A stretch of 47,075 bases of DNA from Collybiopsis luxurians FD-317 M1 (taxonomy: Eukaryota > Basidiomycota > Agaricomycetes > Agaricales > Omphalotaceae): NCBI GenBank assembly GCA_000827265.1, contig KN834820.1, positions 239,783 to 286,857 of the forward strand, read 5' to 3'. The notes under the pieces are model-generated. The model did no database searches. It was given only the letters and a program-made list of their open reading frames with translations, and was not told where the DNA came from. The position numbers and the translations under genes are program-made. Position 1 is the first letter of the stretch. Every line of letters starts with the position of its first letter. This document shows, one piece after another, positions 1 to 11,749 of this stretch.

Positions 1-1720
1 GGTTGATAACAATCAGGAACAAGATGTGGTGTTTGCTGCTTTCAAAATACAGGGCATCCTTGGAAAATTAAATTTGGAGCCTGTCTCGACCAAGTCAGTC
101 ATTTGCCTTGGTTTTTTTTTTTTCCTAATTGTTTGAAAACTTCTCATAGCACAAACATTTCCAAGCTTCACCATCTTCAGAGGCATGTTCAAATCACTGG
201 TTTGGGCAGTGCACAGTTCTCTAAGGGCTTGGAAACCCTCCACTCCATTCATTCTACTGTTATATCTCAGTTAAAACTTGAAAACAGACAGTACAAGCTC
301 TCAGATCTCCCTTCCACTGCATTCCAATCCTTTCCAGCTCTTGATTTCAGTTTACACTAGGGAAAATGTAATTTCTTTCACTGCAGCTGACAGTTTAGGG
401 AGGTAGGCAAGAAAGCTGATACTGAATAATGAGTTCTGAATCATAAATCAGTGCTATGCCTTGCTCTCCACAGGAATTTGCATGTGGTGATATTGTAGAG
501 GTTGTTTTTAATGTTGCCACTGCTTCCAACTTTTTCAATAAGCAATTGTTTGACCTAAAATTGGAGCTCAAAGGCTTGCTTCTGTGTGAATCTAAACACT
601 GAAAGGTGGGTGCTCTGTTAAAACCTTACAATTATAACTGATTTTTACTTTCAGAATGCCCATCAGCATCGTATATCTGGTCCAACTATTCAGCCAACAA
701 GCTTCCAGTCTGCAAAGAAAAGAGCTGCCAGCTTTTCTCCTATATGGTTTAGCAAACTCAGTCACCCCATGAATGACCTCCATATTTCATCCCAAGAAAA
801 TACTTCTGATTAATTTTTGGCTCTCCATGTATGACTCTCCTGTTTACTTCTATGTATCACAACAATTCTTCCATATTACAACTCTTATGTTGTTATCTTC
901 AGAAACATTTATGAAACTTTTGTGCATGGAATATGGCATATGCCCTGTTAAACAGTAATAAAGTAAACACTTGCATGCTTGGCACAAGTACCAGCCATGC
1001 GGCAGTGTTGGCCCACTACCAATGGCAGGGCATCAAGCACTATTCTTGCCCCAGAAGTGCAAGCGAAAATGTGGTCATAGAAAAACTTTTGTAATTTTCA
1101 TCCAATGGGCACCAAATATCATCTGAATATGGTCAAGACACTCAAAATTGTTCCAACTTTTGAGATTTTTAAGGAATGGTGAGAGAGTTTCTAGAGGGCA
1201 TCAGTGAGACTCTTCAAAATGGCAGAGAAGTGCAAGTGTGACATCTGTGACCCTCTGCCAAAATTTAGCGGGAGTCTGGCAGGTCAGACTGGACAAACCT
1301 CGACCTCTTCCACTTGCAGCTTTTCGTTCTGGTTGCGACCTTCAAAATCCTCCCTAGAAAATATATTGCCTTACTCTTATAATGCATATTAATACAATTC
1401 CCAAGTCACTTTTCCATCTGCTTTCTCATTCTTTTTCAAAAAAAATTTTTCTTTCAAAAGTCACACAGTCAAAATGACTACTTTCAGCATTGTCAAAATT
1501 CCTGAATTTTTTCTACATAACCTATTAAAATTCTGAGTTGACAGATCTTTGCAAACACTATGTAAGATAATACAGTAAACATTTTGAAGTGAATGCTTGA
1601 GAAATGAGAGTGCAGGAAGGGATTCAACTACAATCTTGCACTTCCCAGTGGTCTTGCACTTCTGGGGCAAGAATAGTACTGTGACGTCCCCAACAGTAGA
1701 TACTTCTGACACTTGCCTGA
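1..1720. other. gene-poor, CpG-depleted flank
   Basis: I recognise no gene here. Open frames are short and show no domain or motif. The stretch is AT-rich with very few CG dinucleotides. A minus-strand frame at 252-13 is open for 79 codons but matches nothing I know. The only structure I can support is the inverted repeat listed separately at 1039-1677. Confidence 0.5.
1039..1677. repeat. 25-bp perfect inverted repeat pair (1039-1063 / 1653-1677)
   Basis: The 25 bases at 1039-1063 recur as an exact reverse complement at 1653-1677, about 590 bp apart, in otherwise non-repetitive AT-rich DNA. Sequence outside the two arms shows only weak further complementarity, including CACTTGC-type motifs. 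This could be the remnant of a MITE or foldback element whose outer arms have decayed. No target-site duplication is visible. Confidence 0.5.
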
Positions 1721-2035
1721 CACTCAGACCTGACTATCTACTTTAAGGCTGTGAGATTCTGCCCTAGCTTGACCCAATACTCTAGTAACATTGGCAACCG
1801 TGCATGTGGTCAGAAATGTAAGTGTTGTGTGAGGGTTGCATCTGACCTATATAGGCCACCGGTCTAATTTTTTGTACTTGAAAATATAGCATTGTTTTTG
1901 GTATGAGCCTTTCTAGCTTGAACCCTCTGATGTTCACTGGCTCCCATGACTTCACAATTGGAGGAGGGACATTTTATAACATTGGTATATCATTTGAAGT
2001 GGGTAATACAGTAGGTATAAAGTACTTTTGGTCAG
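1720..2035 (+). pseudogene. orphan promoter and first exon of a NACHT-type NLR
   Basis: The stretch matches the upstream region and exon 1 of the NLR copies at 12298 and 18098. From the ATG at 1903 it encodes MSLSSLNPLMFTGSHDFTIG followed by GGTFYNIGISFEVG, almost the same as the other two N-termini. Homology stops just past the position of the first intron donor, and the GTATGT donor is changed. No NACHT domain or later exon follows; the next DNA matches the linker found downstream of the 12.3-kb copy. I read it as the 5' remnant of a third tandem copy. The short frame could still be transcribed, but no support is visible. Confidence 0.75.
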
Positions 2036-2049
2036 CCCAGAGCACAGAA

Positions 2050-2538
2050 CCAGGGAGACCCAGATGCATAATTGAGTGTAAATTCTGTTTGAGTTGCAAG
2101 GAGAGTTGAAGCACCCTCAGACTCCAGAGGTTGCTGAATGTGTTTTGGAATATCTTGTTCTCCAATTGTCTTGGTCATCCTGCCTCCCGCTAGTGACCAC
2201 ATTCATGAGAGGAATGTAACTAATATGGCTTGACTTGTGTGTCTGGATTTCTTTGATTTCATGCTCTTCACAGATGCTATGACAGATATAGGACTGTGGA
2301 ACCAGCCTTGTGTAGCAGAGCATGCAATCACCTAGAATGGGTTCAAGGGCCAGGTTCAGGTTCTGATTGTTCAGTATGTAGCAAGAATGTATGCAGCTGA
2401 ATGTATACTTACCAGTGGGGCCACCTCGGGACATTGACCAATCAGATTATGCAAAAGCTAAACAGGCTTACTTCATTTAGAATCAGTTTCTCCTCCCTAA
2501 CCACCATCGCCTTCTGTTTTGACCCTGTTTAACTGATA
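2050..2538 (+). repeat. CpG-decayed copy of the linker at about 14165-14641
   Basis: This segment aligns by eye, almost end to end, with 14165-14641, including landmarks such as CCGCTAGTGACCAC and GACATTGACCAATCAGAT. Most differences are C-to-T or G-to-A at positions that are CG in the other copy. No protein-coding content is evident in either copy. It lies between an NLR first exon and an SPX-RING pseudogene in both places. Confidence 0.75.
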
Positions 2539-3690
2539 ATACACTTCTCAAAAACATATGCCAAGCTATTACTTGATATCCCACCAGAACTACAATAGAC
2601 TGCTATCTGATATAGACATTTGAATCCTTCCATAAATCTTCCCCTGGCCAACTCTCTATTGACAAAATGTGAAACACAACTCAAGTTATTCACTGACCAT
2701 GTCATGTCAAGAGGGCCGAGGGATAAGCAGAACCTAAAGCTGAAGGAGAGCCAGAGAACTGAATATGTTGATGTTGAATATCAAAAGGGTGTGTCACTGT
2801 GTCTGGGGAGGTGACTTCAATTTCAGTCACATACGTACTCTTTCAGCTCAAACAAGCCAATGCTAAAGCAGCTTGCAAAGTCCTCAAGAAACATGCCAAA
2901 TGTTCTGCTCTTCCTCTCTCTTAAAAGCCAAGAACAGAATTTTTATTATCACAAAATGTCTCTCACACCCCTTCTCATCTCTACCCTGAATTCCAATCCC
3001 CCCTGGTCTTTTACACCCCATTCCCCTCCTATCCCTCTTCTGACACCATTATGTCCCTCCAATGCTTCCTCATCCAAATACTCAGCACAACCCTCCTCCC
3101 CATGATCCTGCACATTGATGACCACTCGTGTGTTATCTGTGCTAACATTGCTTGAAAGCCCATCAGATTACGGTGCCTGCATTTGTTCTGGGTGAGGTGC
3201 TTGATGAAGATGCAGAAGTGGAGGCAGGGGGACTATCCAATATCAGATATGTAAGGCGCCAATGGTGATCAATGTGGGTGTTGTTGCTTGTGGATGTGGA
3301 TTTGGCTGTTGTTTTTGTTCCTTCTTTTTTTTGTGCTCTCCTTTGCTTGCTCCATCCGCTACCATAATTGCCTTTCCTTTCCTTGTCCACTCTCTTCTGT
3401 TCCCACTGCTACCCTGTCCATCCCCTTCTCTTCTTCCACTGATCCCCGCCTCAATTTCCTTCCTTCATCTGTATCTTCCCTGGCTTCTCCTCCCTCCCTC
3501 CCTATCCTCCCATCTCACCTTCTACACACACATTTCTTCCTTCCAAAACCAAAAACCAACATTCACTGGGACCTTTTCAACATTACACAAGACTGATTCC
3601 CTATCAAATTGCTCAAGAAGCTCAGGGTGAGTGAGAAGGAGACTTCAAATGAGCAATTGAGGGAAATGGGGATTGATCTGGATTGGTTAC
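2539..3690 (+). pseudogene. decayed SPX-RING E3 ubiquitin ligase gene, copy 1
   Basis: Fungal SPX-RING proteins pair an N-terminal SPX domain (inositol pyrophosphate/phosphate sensing) with a RING finger that recruits E2 enzymes. Here the SPX start is readable from 2539 as HFSKTYAKLLLD plus IPPEL, but the ATG has become ATA and a TAG follows. A RING is readable near 3115-3250: IDDHSCVICANIA, then KPIRLRCLHLF and VRCLMKMQK, with several zinc ligands lost. The C-terminal tail (FPIKLLKKLRVSEKE, then NEQLREMGID) is at 3597-3680, just after a TGA at 3594-3596 where the family has Trp. About 0.9 kb of the SPX middle, present in the copy at 14642-16220, is missing. Clearly non-functional; family assignment is from motif memory. 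Confidence 0.75.
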
Positions 3691-4459
3691 AGTATATATA
3701 TATATCCATTGGCATCAATGGCCATTTATGTAAAGATGAAAAATATTAAGGATAAATATGACCATAATTATTGTACATAAGTTACAACTGGTCAAAAAAA
3801 GCACATGAACTTACTGAAACTTCTTCGGTGAGCTCTCCAATCATGGATTCATTTATATGGAAAGTCACCCACATTCATGTACCTCCTTGATAGGTTGGCC
3901 AAATGACAACTGTTTGCTGAAAATAGATGCTCAGTCTCCCGAAAGTCTCAAAATGAGGGTGTGTAGATGACAATGAGGCAATGATGAGGAAGTGGATGCA
4001 GTAACCCTTGAGGATAATGAAATGGGTGCCAGGATGAGTTTGCTGTGGTAGTCAAACAGTGAACCTGGAAACACAAAGCTCCAGTTATTATTAGACATAT
4101 TTAGTTAGAACTCTTAAGAGTGGTGAGTGAAAGAAGCATTGATAGGAAGCGATAGAAAAAAACACAGGTCAAGGGCATGCACTCTATGTCCAGAAGTTTT
4201 ATACCAGTTGCAGCTAGTACATATCTCACATTGATTGATGAAACGGGGTCAATCAGTGGCACATGACTGACTTTTTGTTTTTTTTTTTCAGTTATAAGAA
4301 CTCAGGGCATGTCATTCTATTATCTATTCCCACATTCACACACTTGAGCAATGACCAATCAGTAAGTTAAATTTACTCAGCAAAAGGTATAATCAATGTC
4401 CTTGCCTTGCCAGGAATCCACAAGTTCCCAATCTAAATGCAGTTGGAAGAGGGAAAGAC
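3691..4459. other. intergenic, no gene seen
   Basis: AT-rich sequence between the SPX-RING remnant and the NB-ARC/TPR gene. A short (TA)n run lies near 3692-3703. I see no coding frame with recognisable content; the last few hundred bases should contain the promoter of the TPR gene. Confidence 0.4.
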
Positions 4460-7400
4460 ATGTATTCATCTAATGCCAGTATATCATATGGGAATTATTT
4501 CAGAAATATAAATCATTTTAGGCTAATACATACTTTAATAGAGGTGCTTTCTTTTCAGGAGCATCCAATTTCATTATCAACAATTCTACCTTCCAAGTTA
4601 TGCAGGATGCAGAAAAATATATTAATGAGGTTCACACAGCTACTGCTCCACCTGGTATTATTCCATTCCTCTCAGTTCCAGGTTGGCATTTGCTGACAAA
4701 GTAAAAGGGTACAGTCCAGGAATGACCAACCTTATTCTGCCTTCTCCATTCTTTACAGGGAGAGAAGATATACTGGCTGCACTTGCTAATTATTTCTGTT
4801 TTAACTCTTCAACCTCCACCATATTCCATCAAAGAAAAACCCTTGTCCTCTATGGATTGGGTGGAGCAGGTAAAACTCAAATTGCTTTACAATTTCTTCA
4901 GAAATTTAAGAAAAGGTATGAAAAAAGGCTTTTAAGTGACTGAAAAATGATTTTATTTGTATTAAGTTTCACCAAGTGTTATATAATTGCAGCACATTCT
5001 GAGCAAGCAATCATAGCTGGGTATTATGATATTGCCCTAAAATGTGGAATCAGTAATCCCAGCAACTGGAAATCATCACTGAAATGGCTCGAATGGCAAA
5101 ATGAGAAATGTATTATTCTCTATGATCATGCTGCCAATCCCGGAATTAACTTGGGACAATTTTTGCCTCAGAGTTTTCATGGAAGCATTATTATTACTTC
5201 CCGAAACAGCATTCTCAAACAACTAAGTTTACAGTCCAGAGAGATCAGGAATATGGAGCAAGATGATGGAGTTCAGTTGCTTTTGAAACATGCAAGAAGA
5301 AACCTTGAATATACTGAGGAGGAAAAGATTTTTGCCTCTTATGTTGCAGCCAAATTGCATTACTTTGCCTTGGCTTTAGTGCATGCAGGTTCATATATAT
5401 CCTGCCAGAATTGTCTAAGTACATATCTAGGCAGACTTGAAAAACATCAATCTGTGTTGATGAACCAGAATCTGCCACAGAGTATTGAAAAGTATCCTTT
5501 ATCTATATATGCAACCTGGAATCTTAGCTGGCAGGAGCTAGATGAAGAATGTAAAATATTCCTCAAAATATGTTCATTTTTCCACTTCAAAGGGATTTCT
5601 AGGACAATATTCCAGTGAGCATTAGACAATATATACTCTGAAGGAGGAGAAACATTAGCTGCATACCCAATATTGGCATTATTAACCTCACAAGCATTTG
5701 AATGGGATGATATGCATATGGACAGAATCATTGAAACACTAACTTCATTCTCCCTAATTGAGGTAGAAACAGAAGGTTTGTACTCTTTGCACCCCTTGGT
5801 TCATCAATGGATTAGTACACAAATGGACAAACAGTCCAGATTAAATATTCAATTGGCTGCTCAAAGCATTGTAGCTATCTCAATGGCAGACACAGACATT
5901 GTGTTCATGAGATCACTGCTTTTACACTGTATGGGCTTTAAACTCACTGGAGTCATTCACACCAATGACGCCATGGGAAATTTGTGGTACCATTGTGGAC
6001 ATTATGAAAGAGCTCATGAAGTTTGGTCAGCCTTGTGGCACAATCTTAAAGAGCAGCTTGGTGAATCAAACCCAAAGACCCTTACACAAATGAATAATGT
6101 TATTCGGGCATACATGGGATTAGGAAAATATAAGGATGCTATACAGCTTGCAGAGCCATTGGTGGAGATCTCAAAGCAAGTTCTTGGAGAACAAGATCTT
6201 AATACCCTTGCTAGAATGCAAAACTTAGCAAGTGGCTATTTCAGAGTGGGTGAACACATTAAAGCTCTGCAAATTCAAGAGCCAGTGGTAGAACTATTCA
6301 AACAAGTTCTGGGAGAGTCCAATGTTAATTCTCTGGATGGCATGCAAAACCTGTCTACCATGTACTCTGAGATGGGAAGGTATAGTGAAGCACTACAAAT
6401 TGAGGAACAGCTGGTGGTAATATCTAGGTTGGTTATGGGTGAACAAAATCCTGGTACTTTCTCTAAGGTATTTAATCTGGCTTGTACCTACTCTAGTATG
6501 GGACAGCATACCAAATCCTTAGAGCTTTTAGAGCCACTGGTGGATATGTCCAAGCAGGTTCTTGGAGAGCAACATCCAGATACACTCACCAGAATTCATA
6601 ATCTAGCCCTTCAATACTCTAATTCAATGGGAAGGGAGAATGAGGCTTTACAGATTGTAAGGCCACTATTAGAACTGTCAAAACAGGTCCTTGGAGATCA
6701 ACATCCTTCTACTCTCCTTGTAATGCACAGTTTAGCAAACATGTACTATGATGTAGCACAATGTAATCAGGCACATGAAATTTTGGTATCACTGGTAAAC
6801 ATGTCTAAACAGGTTTTTGGAGAGCACCATCCTGTTACCCTCTCTAGAATCTATAACTTGGCTTGTACCATCTCCAGGTTAGGAAGATGCAATGAAGCAC
6901 CAGATATTTTATTGCCACTGGTAGAGATGTCTAAGCAGATTCTGGGAGAGTATCATCCTGATGCTCTTGCTAGAATGCATGCATTGGCTTTCCTATATTC
7001 TAGCATTGAAAGATATAATGAAGCTTTGAAAATTCAGGAGCCACTGGTGACAAATTATAAGCATGTACTAGGAGAGCAGCATCCTAATACTCTTGCCGCA
7101 ATGCACAATTTGGCAAATTCCTATTTCCGAGTAAAAGATTTTAACAGGGCTTTACTGATTTTTGAGCCACTAGTAACAATATCCAAGGAAGTCTTGGGAG
7201 AGCAACATTCTGATACTTTCTTCAGAATGCACAACTTAGCACTTACCTACTGCCATATAAAAAAATATGATGAAGCTCTACAGCTCTCAGTCCCACTAGT
7301 GGATAAGTCAAAGGAAATTCTGGGAGAGAAACATCCTGATACTTTGATTATGATGGAATGCTTAGCAATTGAATACTCACAGGTAGGAAGGAATACTGAA

Positions 7401-7658
7401 GCTCTGCAGACTATGAAATCACTGGTGGAAATGTCAAAGCAAGTTCTGGGAGCTGAGCACCCTATGTCTCTTGCTAGATTGCACAACTTAGTTGTGCTCT
7501 ACTTCAAGAATCTGGATTCAATGGAAAACCTTGTTGAAGGTTTGCAAATGTTAGAGACACTGGTATCAATATCCAAGCGAGTTTTTGGTGACCAACATCC
7601 TGACACTCTTACCAGAACACAGCTTCTGACTGCAGTACAATCTGCATTTATTCCATAA
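4460..7658 (+). pseudogene. NB-ARC/TPR STAND protein, one in-frame TGA
   Basis: STAND NTPase of the NB-ARC-TPR type, a fungal NLR-like cytosolic sensor. Proposed exons are 4460-4478, 4559-4654, 4720-4915 and 4967-7658; the last intron (4916-4966) is secure, the first two are tentative. Order: short N-terminal motif (ASNFIINNSTFQV), P-loop GLGGAGKTQ, Walker B-like CIILYDHA, SIIITSRN, an ALALVHAGSYI motif equivalent to GLPLA, then a winged-helix region (CSFFHFKGIS). About 13 kinesin-light-chain-type TPRs follow, each about 42 residues with the signature SKQVLGEQHPDTL. A TGA at 5616-5618 interrupts the frame just after the winged helix; the next 680 codons stay open and conserved. CGA-to-TGA is the simplest explanation. 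It is either a very recent pseudogene or recoded. A polyadenylation signal follows at 7782. Confidence 0.85.
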
Positions 7659-7781
7659 TCTGGTATCTTGTGCTTCAATCCAAAGTACTTAGCTATCTTC
7701 TGTAAATAAGTTTTTTGTATTGAAAAAAACAATATAGCTACTTACTGTGAATATAAATGGATGTATTTATGTTCTTTATTC

Positions 7782-7787
7782 AATAAA
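7782..7787 (+). terminator. candidate polyadenylation signal
   Basis: AATAAA occurs 124 bases after the stop of the NB-ARC/TPR gene in an AT-rich 3' region. Its position fits a fungal 3' UTR. Fungal polyadenylation signals are loose, so this is only a candidate. Confidence 0.4.
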
Positions 7788-7789
7788 AC

Positions 7790-9068
7790 TTTTTGTGGAA
7801 TTGAAACTTTGAGCAAAAAAATCCCACACTTCCTCAAGGGTCAGTCACTCTAGTGGATCCATTCAATCACAAACACCTTCTAGTCTTTTAGAAATTGAAA
7901 ATTTTCATAACATCCTGCAACTGTTTATGGAGGCTCCAGGCTAATAAATATAACTCTCATTCTTCTCCTCCTTTTCAAGCCCTGAAAATTTTAACTCTGT
8001 ATACTTTGTTTAGGTTCTGTACTTGCCATGTGCAGTGGTGTAAGGATGCGACACAATGGCCTACCTAGGGTTCAAATAATGGTGCACCGGCTGGAGCCTG
8101 GCTCAAAAGCCCCCGTCGGACCAGCTATGGCTCAGACAGCCCAACCAGTGACTACTGAGATCATCAGCTGTGCTCTGACAGACAGCTAGGGCCTGGTTCA
8201 GGTTCAGGTCCCAGGCTTTGTTAAACTCATCAATTCAAGTGATGCTGGTAACTCTTTGAGACTTATGAATAACATATGCTATACTACAGCTTGCTATTGT
8301 GCACATATGAACTACCTTACAAATAGCACCCAACATGCAAGCATAGTTTACATAGCAAAATCAGCATACAATCAGTGATCTCAGAGAATGCACCCTGCTC
8401 TGTATATACCAACATTGCAGAGCACTGTGTAGATTCAATAGAGTCAAATTTAGGGTAAGTATTTGTTCATTCTATGAATTTTAATAATACTTTAAAAGTT
8501 TGGCAAGCTGTGGCTGCCAGTTTACAATGATTATTAAGTCAGGATAGAGCTGGGTCCTGGATTACCCAGCTTAACAACTCTCAGCTGGAACTGGCACATC
8601 ACTAGGTTCAAAGGGCCAGTTCAGTTTATTTTTTTTTTTTTTTGCAATGAGCTGTTAACTAGGCCTTGAAAGTCCAGTTCAATGAACCACAAATAACTGA
8701 TGAACTGAAGTGAACTGAAAAAAATTGAACTAGTTTCAGTTTAACCTGCAGTTTAGTTACAGTTCAAATGATATTTGACAGAAATTTAAACCAGTTTAAT
8801 TCAGTTCAAATCAATGCTGTGTCAGTCAATTCATTAGGAAAGACAAGATTAGATAATGCTAATTTTATGAAAGTTAAAGTGCTTCTTCCCATCAGAAGAC
8901 AAGGTCCTTAGCTTACCAAAGTTATGTATTGATTTACAGCCTGTTATTCATATAAAAAGTAGGCAAGACTCAGTGATATATACCAGTTTAAACTGAGTGT
9001 TCAAATGGCTTATATACCTTTTGAAGTGCATTTATTCTGTTATTGAATATAGGCATTTTATGGTGTGG
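7790..9068. other. intergenic with degenerate GAACTG/CAGTTC-rich repeats
   Basis: No gene is recognisable. Between about 8590 and 8830 short words such as GAACTG, CAGTTC and CAGTTTA recur many times on both strands, giving a degenerate low-complexity tract. A second short tract around 8100-8220 contains repeated GGTTCAGGTTCAGG and GGCCTGG-like words. These resemble the decayed hexamer repeats at about 9900 and 31490. Confidence 0.45.
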
Positions 9069-9756
9069 AGATACTTGGGTGCACAGAGAGTGATGGGCCT
9101 GCTGTTGTTTGAGAATATCTTGAGAGTGAGAACAGATATCAGGTAGGTCTAAGTTGTGGAGATCATCTATAAAATAACTGTGAATTTTTGGTATGGGTTA
9201 TGAATTTATTGTGTTGGAAATAGTTGCAGTATAGGTATTTTTCAAAAATTGCCAAAAATGCAGCGTCAATAATTTTTTTGGTCCTAAGCTGTCTTTACTA
9301 GTGGCAAGAGCAATATCAAAAATGGGGGGCTTAGCTTTTACCCAGAGACAAGAAATTTTTTAAGCCTGTATTTTAAGCTGAAAATGTGAAAATTTTGGCT
9401 AATCTTGACAATTTTTAGCCATTTTAAGCCATTTTGCTTTTCAAGAGGCTAAGTAGACTCTTGAAAAGAATTCTAAATTCCAATGGGAAGATTGTACCCC
9501 TTATTTTGATATTGCCCTTGCTATTGGTAAAGGCAGCTTCCCCCCAGAAAAATTATTAGAGGCTGCAGTATTTTGGCAATTTCTGAAAAATCCCTATACA
9601 GCAACTAATTCTCACAATAAATTCACAACCTATACCAAAAACTCAGTTATTTTATAGATGATCTCCATGACTTGGAGTTAGCCAATATCTGTTCTCACTC
9701 TCAAGATATTCTTGAAAAATAACAGGAGTGTCACTTTCTGTAGGCCCAAGTATATA
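9069..9756. mobile_element. foldback element, about 690 bp with arms of about 290 bp
   Basis: The left arm (about 9069-9355) and right arm (about 9475-9756) are inverted copies. Shared landmarks are TCTTGAGAGTGAGAACAGATAT, given here only as a landmark from position 9118, the GAGATCATCTATAAAATAACTG block, and GCAATATCAAAA near the centre. The arms are perhaps 80-85% identical by eye, with small gaps. There is no ORF for a transposase, so it is a non-autonomous foldback or long-TIR MITE. I could not identify a target-site duplication. Confidence 0.75.
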
Positions 9757-9898
9757 ATATGAGTCACTAGACACCACCAATCCAGAGGGAGGAGAGTAGG
9801 AGAATACAGGAAAGCCTGAGGAATGAGCACAAGGCCTGCTTATGTGCTGTAACACCTATCAATATGCAGCGACATGCTCAGTGTTACTTTGCATGACT

Positions 9899-9990
9899 TG
9901 AGTCGGGTTTGGGTTTGGGTGCCAAAAAGCTGACCTGATCCAGACCTGGGTCCTTACCTGAACCTGACTTGCCAGTCTGGGCACCTGGCA
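9899..9990. repeat. degenerate ACCTG/GGGTTT hexamer tract
   Basis: The tract contains GGGTTTGGGTTTGGGT followed by repeated CCTGA, ACCTG and CCAG words such as GACCTGATCCAGACCTGGG. A related tract is at 31480-31590 and a weaker one at 10375-10450. It reads as a decayed, purine/pyrimidine-skewed hexamer microsatellite with no coding content. Confidence 0.5.
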
Positions 9991-10739
9991 CTTATGAAGT
10001 TAGGTCAATTGAGTAAAGTAAAGTAACTAACAAATAGTATTTTTTTTAAAAAAGGTATTTTCACTACTTATAAGTATTTTAAACATTAGCTCATTGATTA
10101 TGCATCTAGCAATGTTACATAGACTGTTTTTGATTTCAGGCAGCTCACAATAATGACATTAATTCTGAGATACACCTGCTTGCAAGCAAAATCTTCCAGC
10201 TAGTACCACCTTGGGTCATTCACAAAAATTGAGTCAACTTATTTATAATGAATGCATCAGGAAAAATACTTATAGTTCTGGCAGCCTGGGCTATAGGTAT
10301 TTTTCCCAATGTGTTAGTATCTAAAGTGGTGTAAATGTTACTTTTTTTACTGATTTATCTGAGTTGGGTGCCATAAATTGGGTGAGTCAAGTGGTACTTG
10401 GGTGACCAGATCCTGACCTGAAACCTGGCATAACTCAGTGCACCCAGGCTACAGTATACATTATCAGTAACACATTACATTGTTCAAAATATCATAGGTG
10501 TTAGTGTTATTCACACTTACAGTTGTAATTATACAGTACTGAATCACTGGCAGGCATGATAGCACATGTGATATAACATCAATATTTTGGTCTCTGCTAA
10601 ACAACTGGTAATCATTCTCAAGAATAAATCTTTCAGACATGGTATCCTGCTGGGATAGTGATTCTGATCAACATAAGTAGTTCTCCAGTTATCAAGACTT
10701 TTCATATCTCATAGACCATGCAAATTTCATGCAGGGAAA
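9990..10739. other. intergenic, no gene seen
   Basis: AT-rich sequence without recognisable coding frames. It contains scattered ACCTG words of the same degenerate repeat type and nothing else I can support. Confidence 0.35.
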
Positions 10740-11170
10740 GTGTTTGACATTTAGAATGGATACTGTTTGCAGGGGTCTGAAATTTGCAAGGAAGAGTCAA
10801 GACTCACAGAAGCAAGATTAAATACAGCAACAATGATGCTTGTTAGAAAAAGTACAACCTTCTCTGAGGGTCTATATATTTGCAGAAGGGTAAAGCTGGA
10901 GTAGAGGACCTGTACTACACAATATAGCACCAGATTCAATCAATAGAAGTAGGACATTCTGAGCCCTAGTTCTTTTGTAAACTCCAGCTTCTAACATAAG
11001 ATGATGGTGGTTGCTACATTCAGTGAATAGTAAGAGTTGGGCAACTACAGTAAGAATATTAAGGTCAAAGATGGCACCTGCCATGCCTTTCACCCAATAG
11101 AAGAACTTGTTGCAATTACATAAATTGTCAGAGAAAAAAACAAGGGATAGCCAGTCTAAAGTCATGTTTG
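10740..11170 (-). pseudogene. remnant of a 7TM membrane protein gene
   Basis: On the minus strand the frame reads NVLLLLIESGAI and, after a one-base frame change, YCVVQVLYSSFTLLQIY. This is the late transmembrane segment of the same 7TM family as the better preserved gene at 28703-30307 (ILLSLVECGLFYCAAQ at the equivalent place) and the remnant at about 32.0-32.15 kb (NILLLLIGSSVIYFAIQ). Its DNA aligns with 32030-32440 over several hundred bases. Frames are broken and flanking exons are not readable, so it is a pseudogene fragment. Confidence 0.65.
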
Positions 11171-11749
11171 AGGCAGATGCTATTGGAGAATATCACCTTG
11201 ATCTCAATATTCTTAGAAATGCAATCTGCGACATTAATTCCTATCCAATATCATGCTATCCCCTTCATTCAAACTGGTAATTTTTAAGTGAGTTATCTAC
11301 ACACCTATATTCACAAACATGACAAACATAATGCAACCTTGTAAAACTGTAAACAATATGCAGGCTCTCTGAGTTACAATTAAATTACTGCAGAGAGCCT
11401 GGAAAAATTAATCCTTTGTATAGGGATAAATAAAGTAACTTACCAATAACTTACATAAATTGTTGGACCCCAGCCTTCAATGTACTTAAACTACATTTAA
11501 AGTTTTTCAATCTTATAACTGCTCTTGAGCTTCAAGTCCTCTCTGGGTCTCTGACTGAAATTCAGCAAGCTCTTATGACTACCAGCATGCTTGGTTGACC
11601 ATAAAGGATCAGCAGACAAAATCACTGTGTTGAATCACCGCCGTAGAAAAACAGAGTTAGTGGCAGTATTCTTCCTGATGCTATGAAGGACCCAGAGTTC
11701 TATGATGCAAGCATTAGTTACTGAAAAGTCCAGTGTATAGGGAAAGTAT
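11171..11749. other. no intact gene; possible 5' decay of the 7TM remnant
   Basis: No open frame with recognisable content. By position, the first part may hold decayed upstream exons of the minus-strand 7TM remnant, since the DNA still resembles 32300-32440 near 11200-11270. The rest is AT-rich and featureless. Confidence 0.35.

Noticed and set aside
3262..3630. Long overlapping plus-strand frames, Ser/Pro/Leu-rich
   Set aside because: They come from pyrimidine-rich non-coding DNA inside the decayed SPX-RING gene; only the last codons before 3596 match the family tail.
5551..5615. Intron that would remove the TGA at 5616 from the TPR gene
   Set aside because: A GTAAAA...CCAG intron is possible on paper but would delete the conserved CSFFHFKGIS motif and leave the TGA in the following exon.
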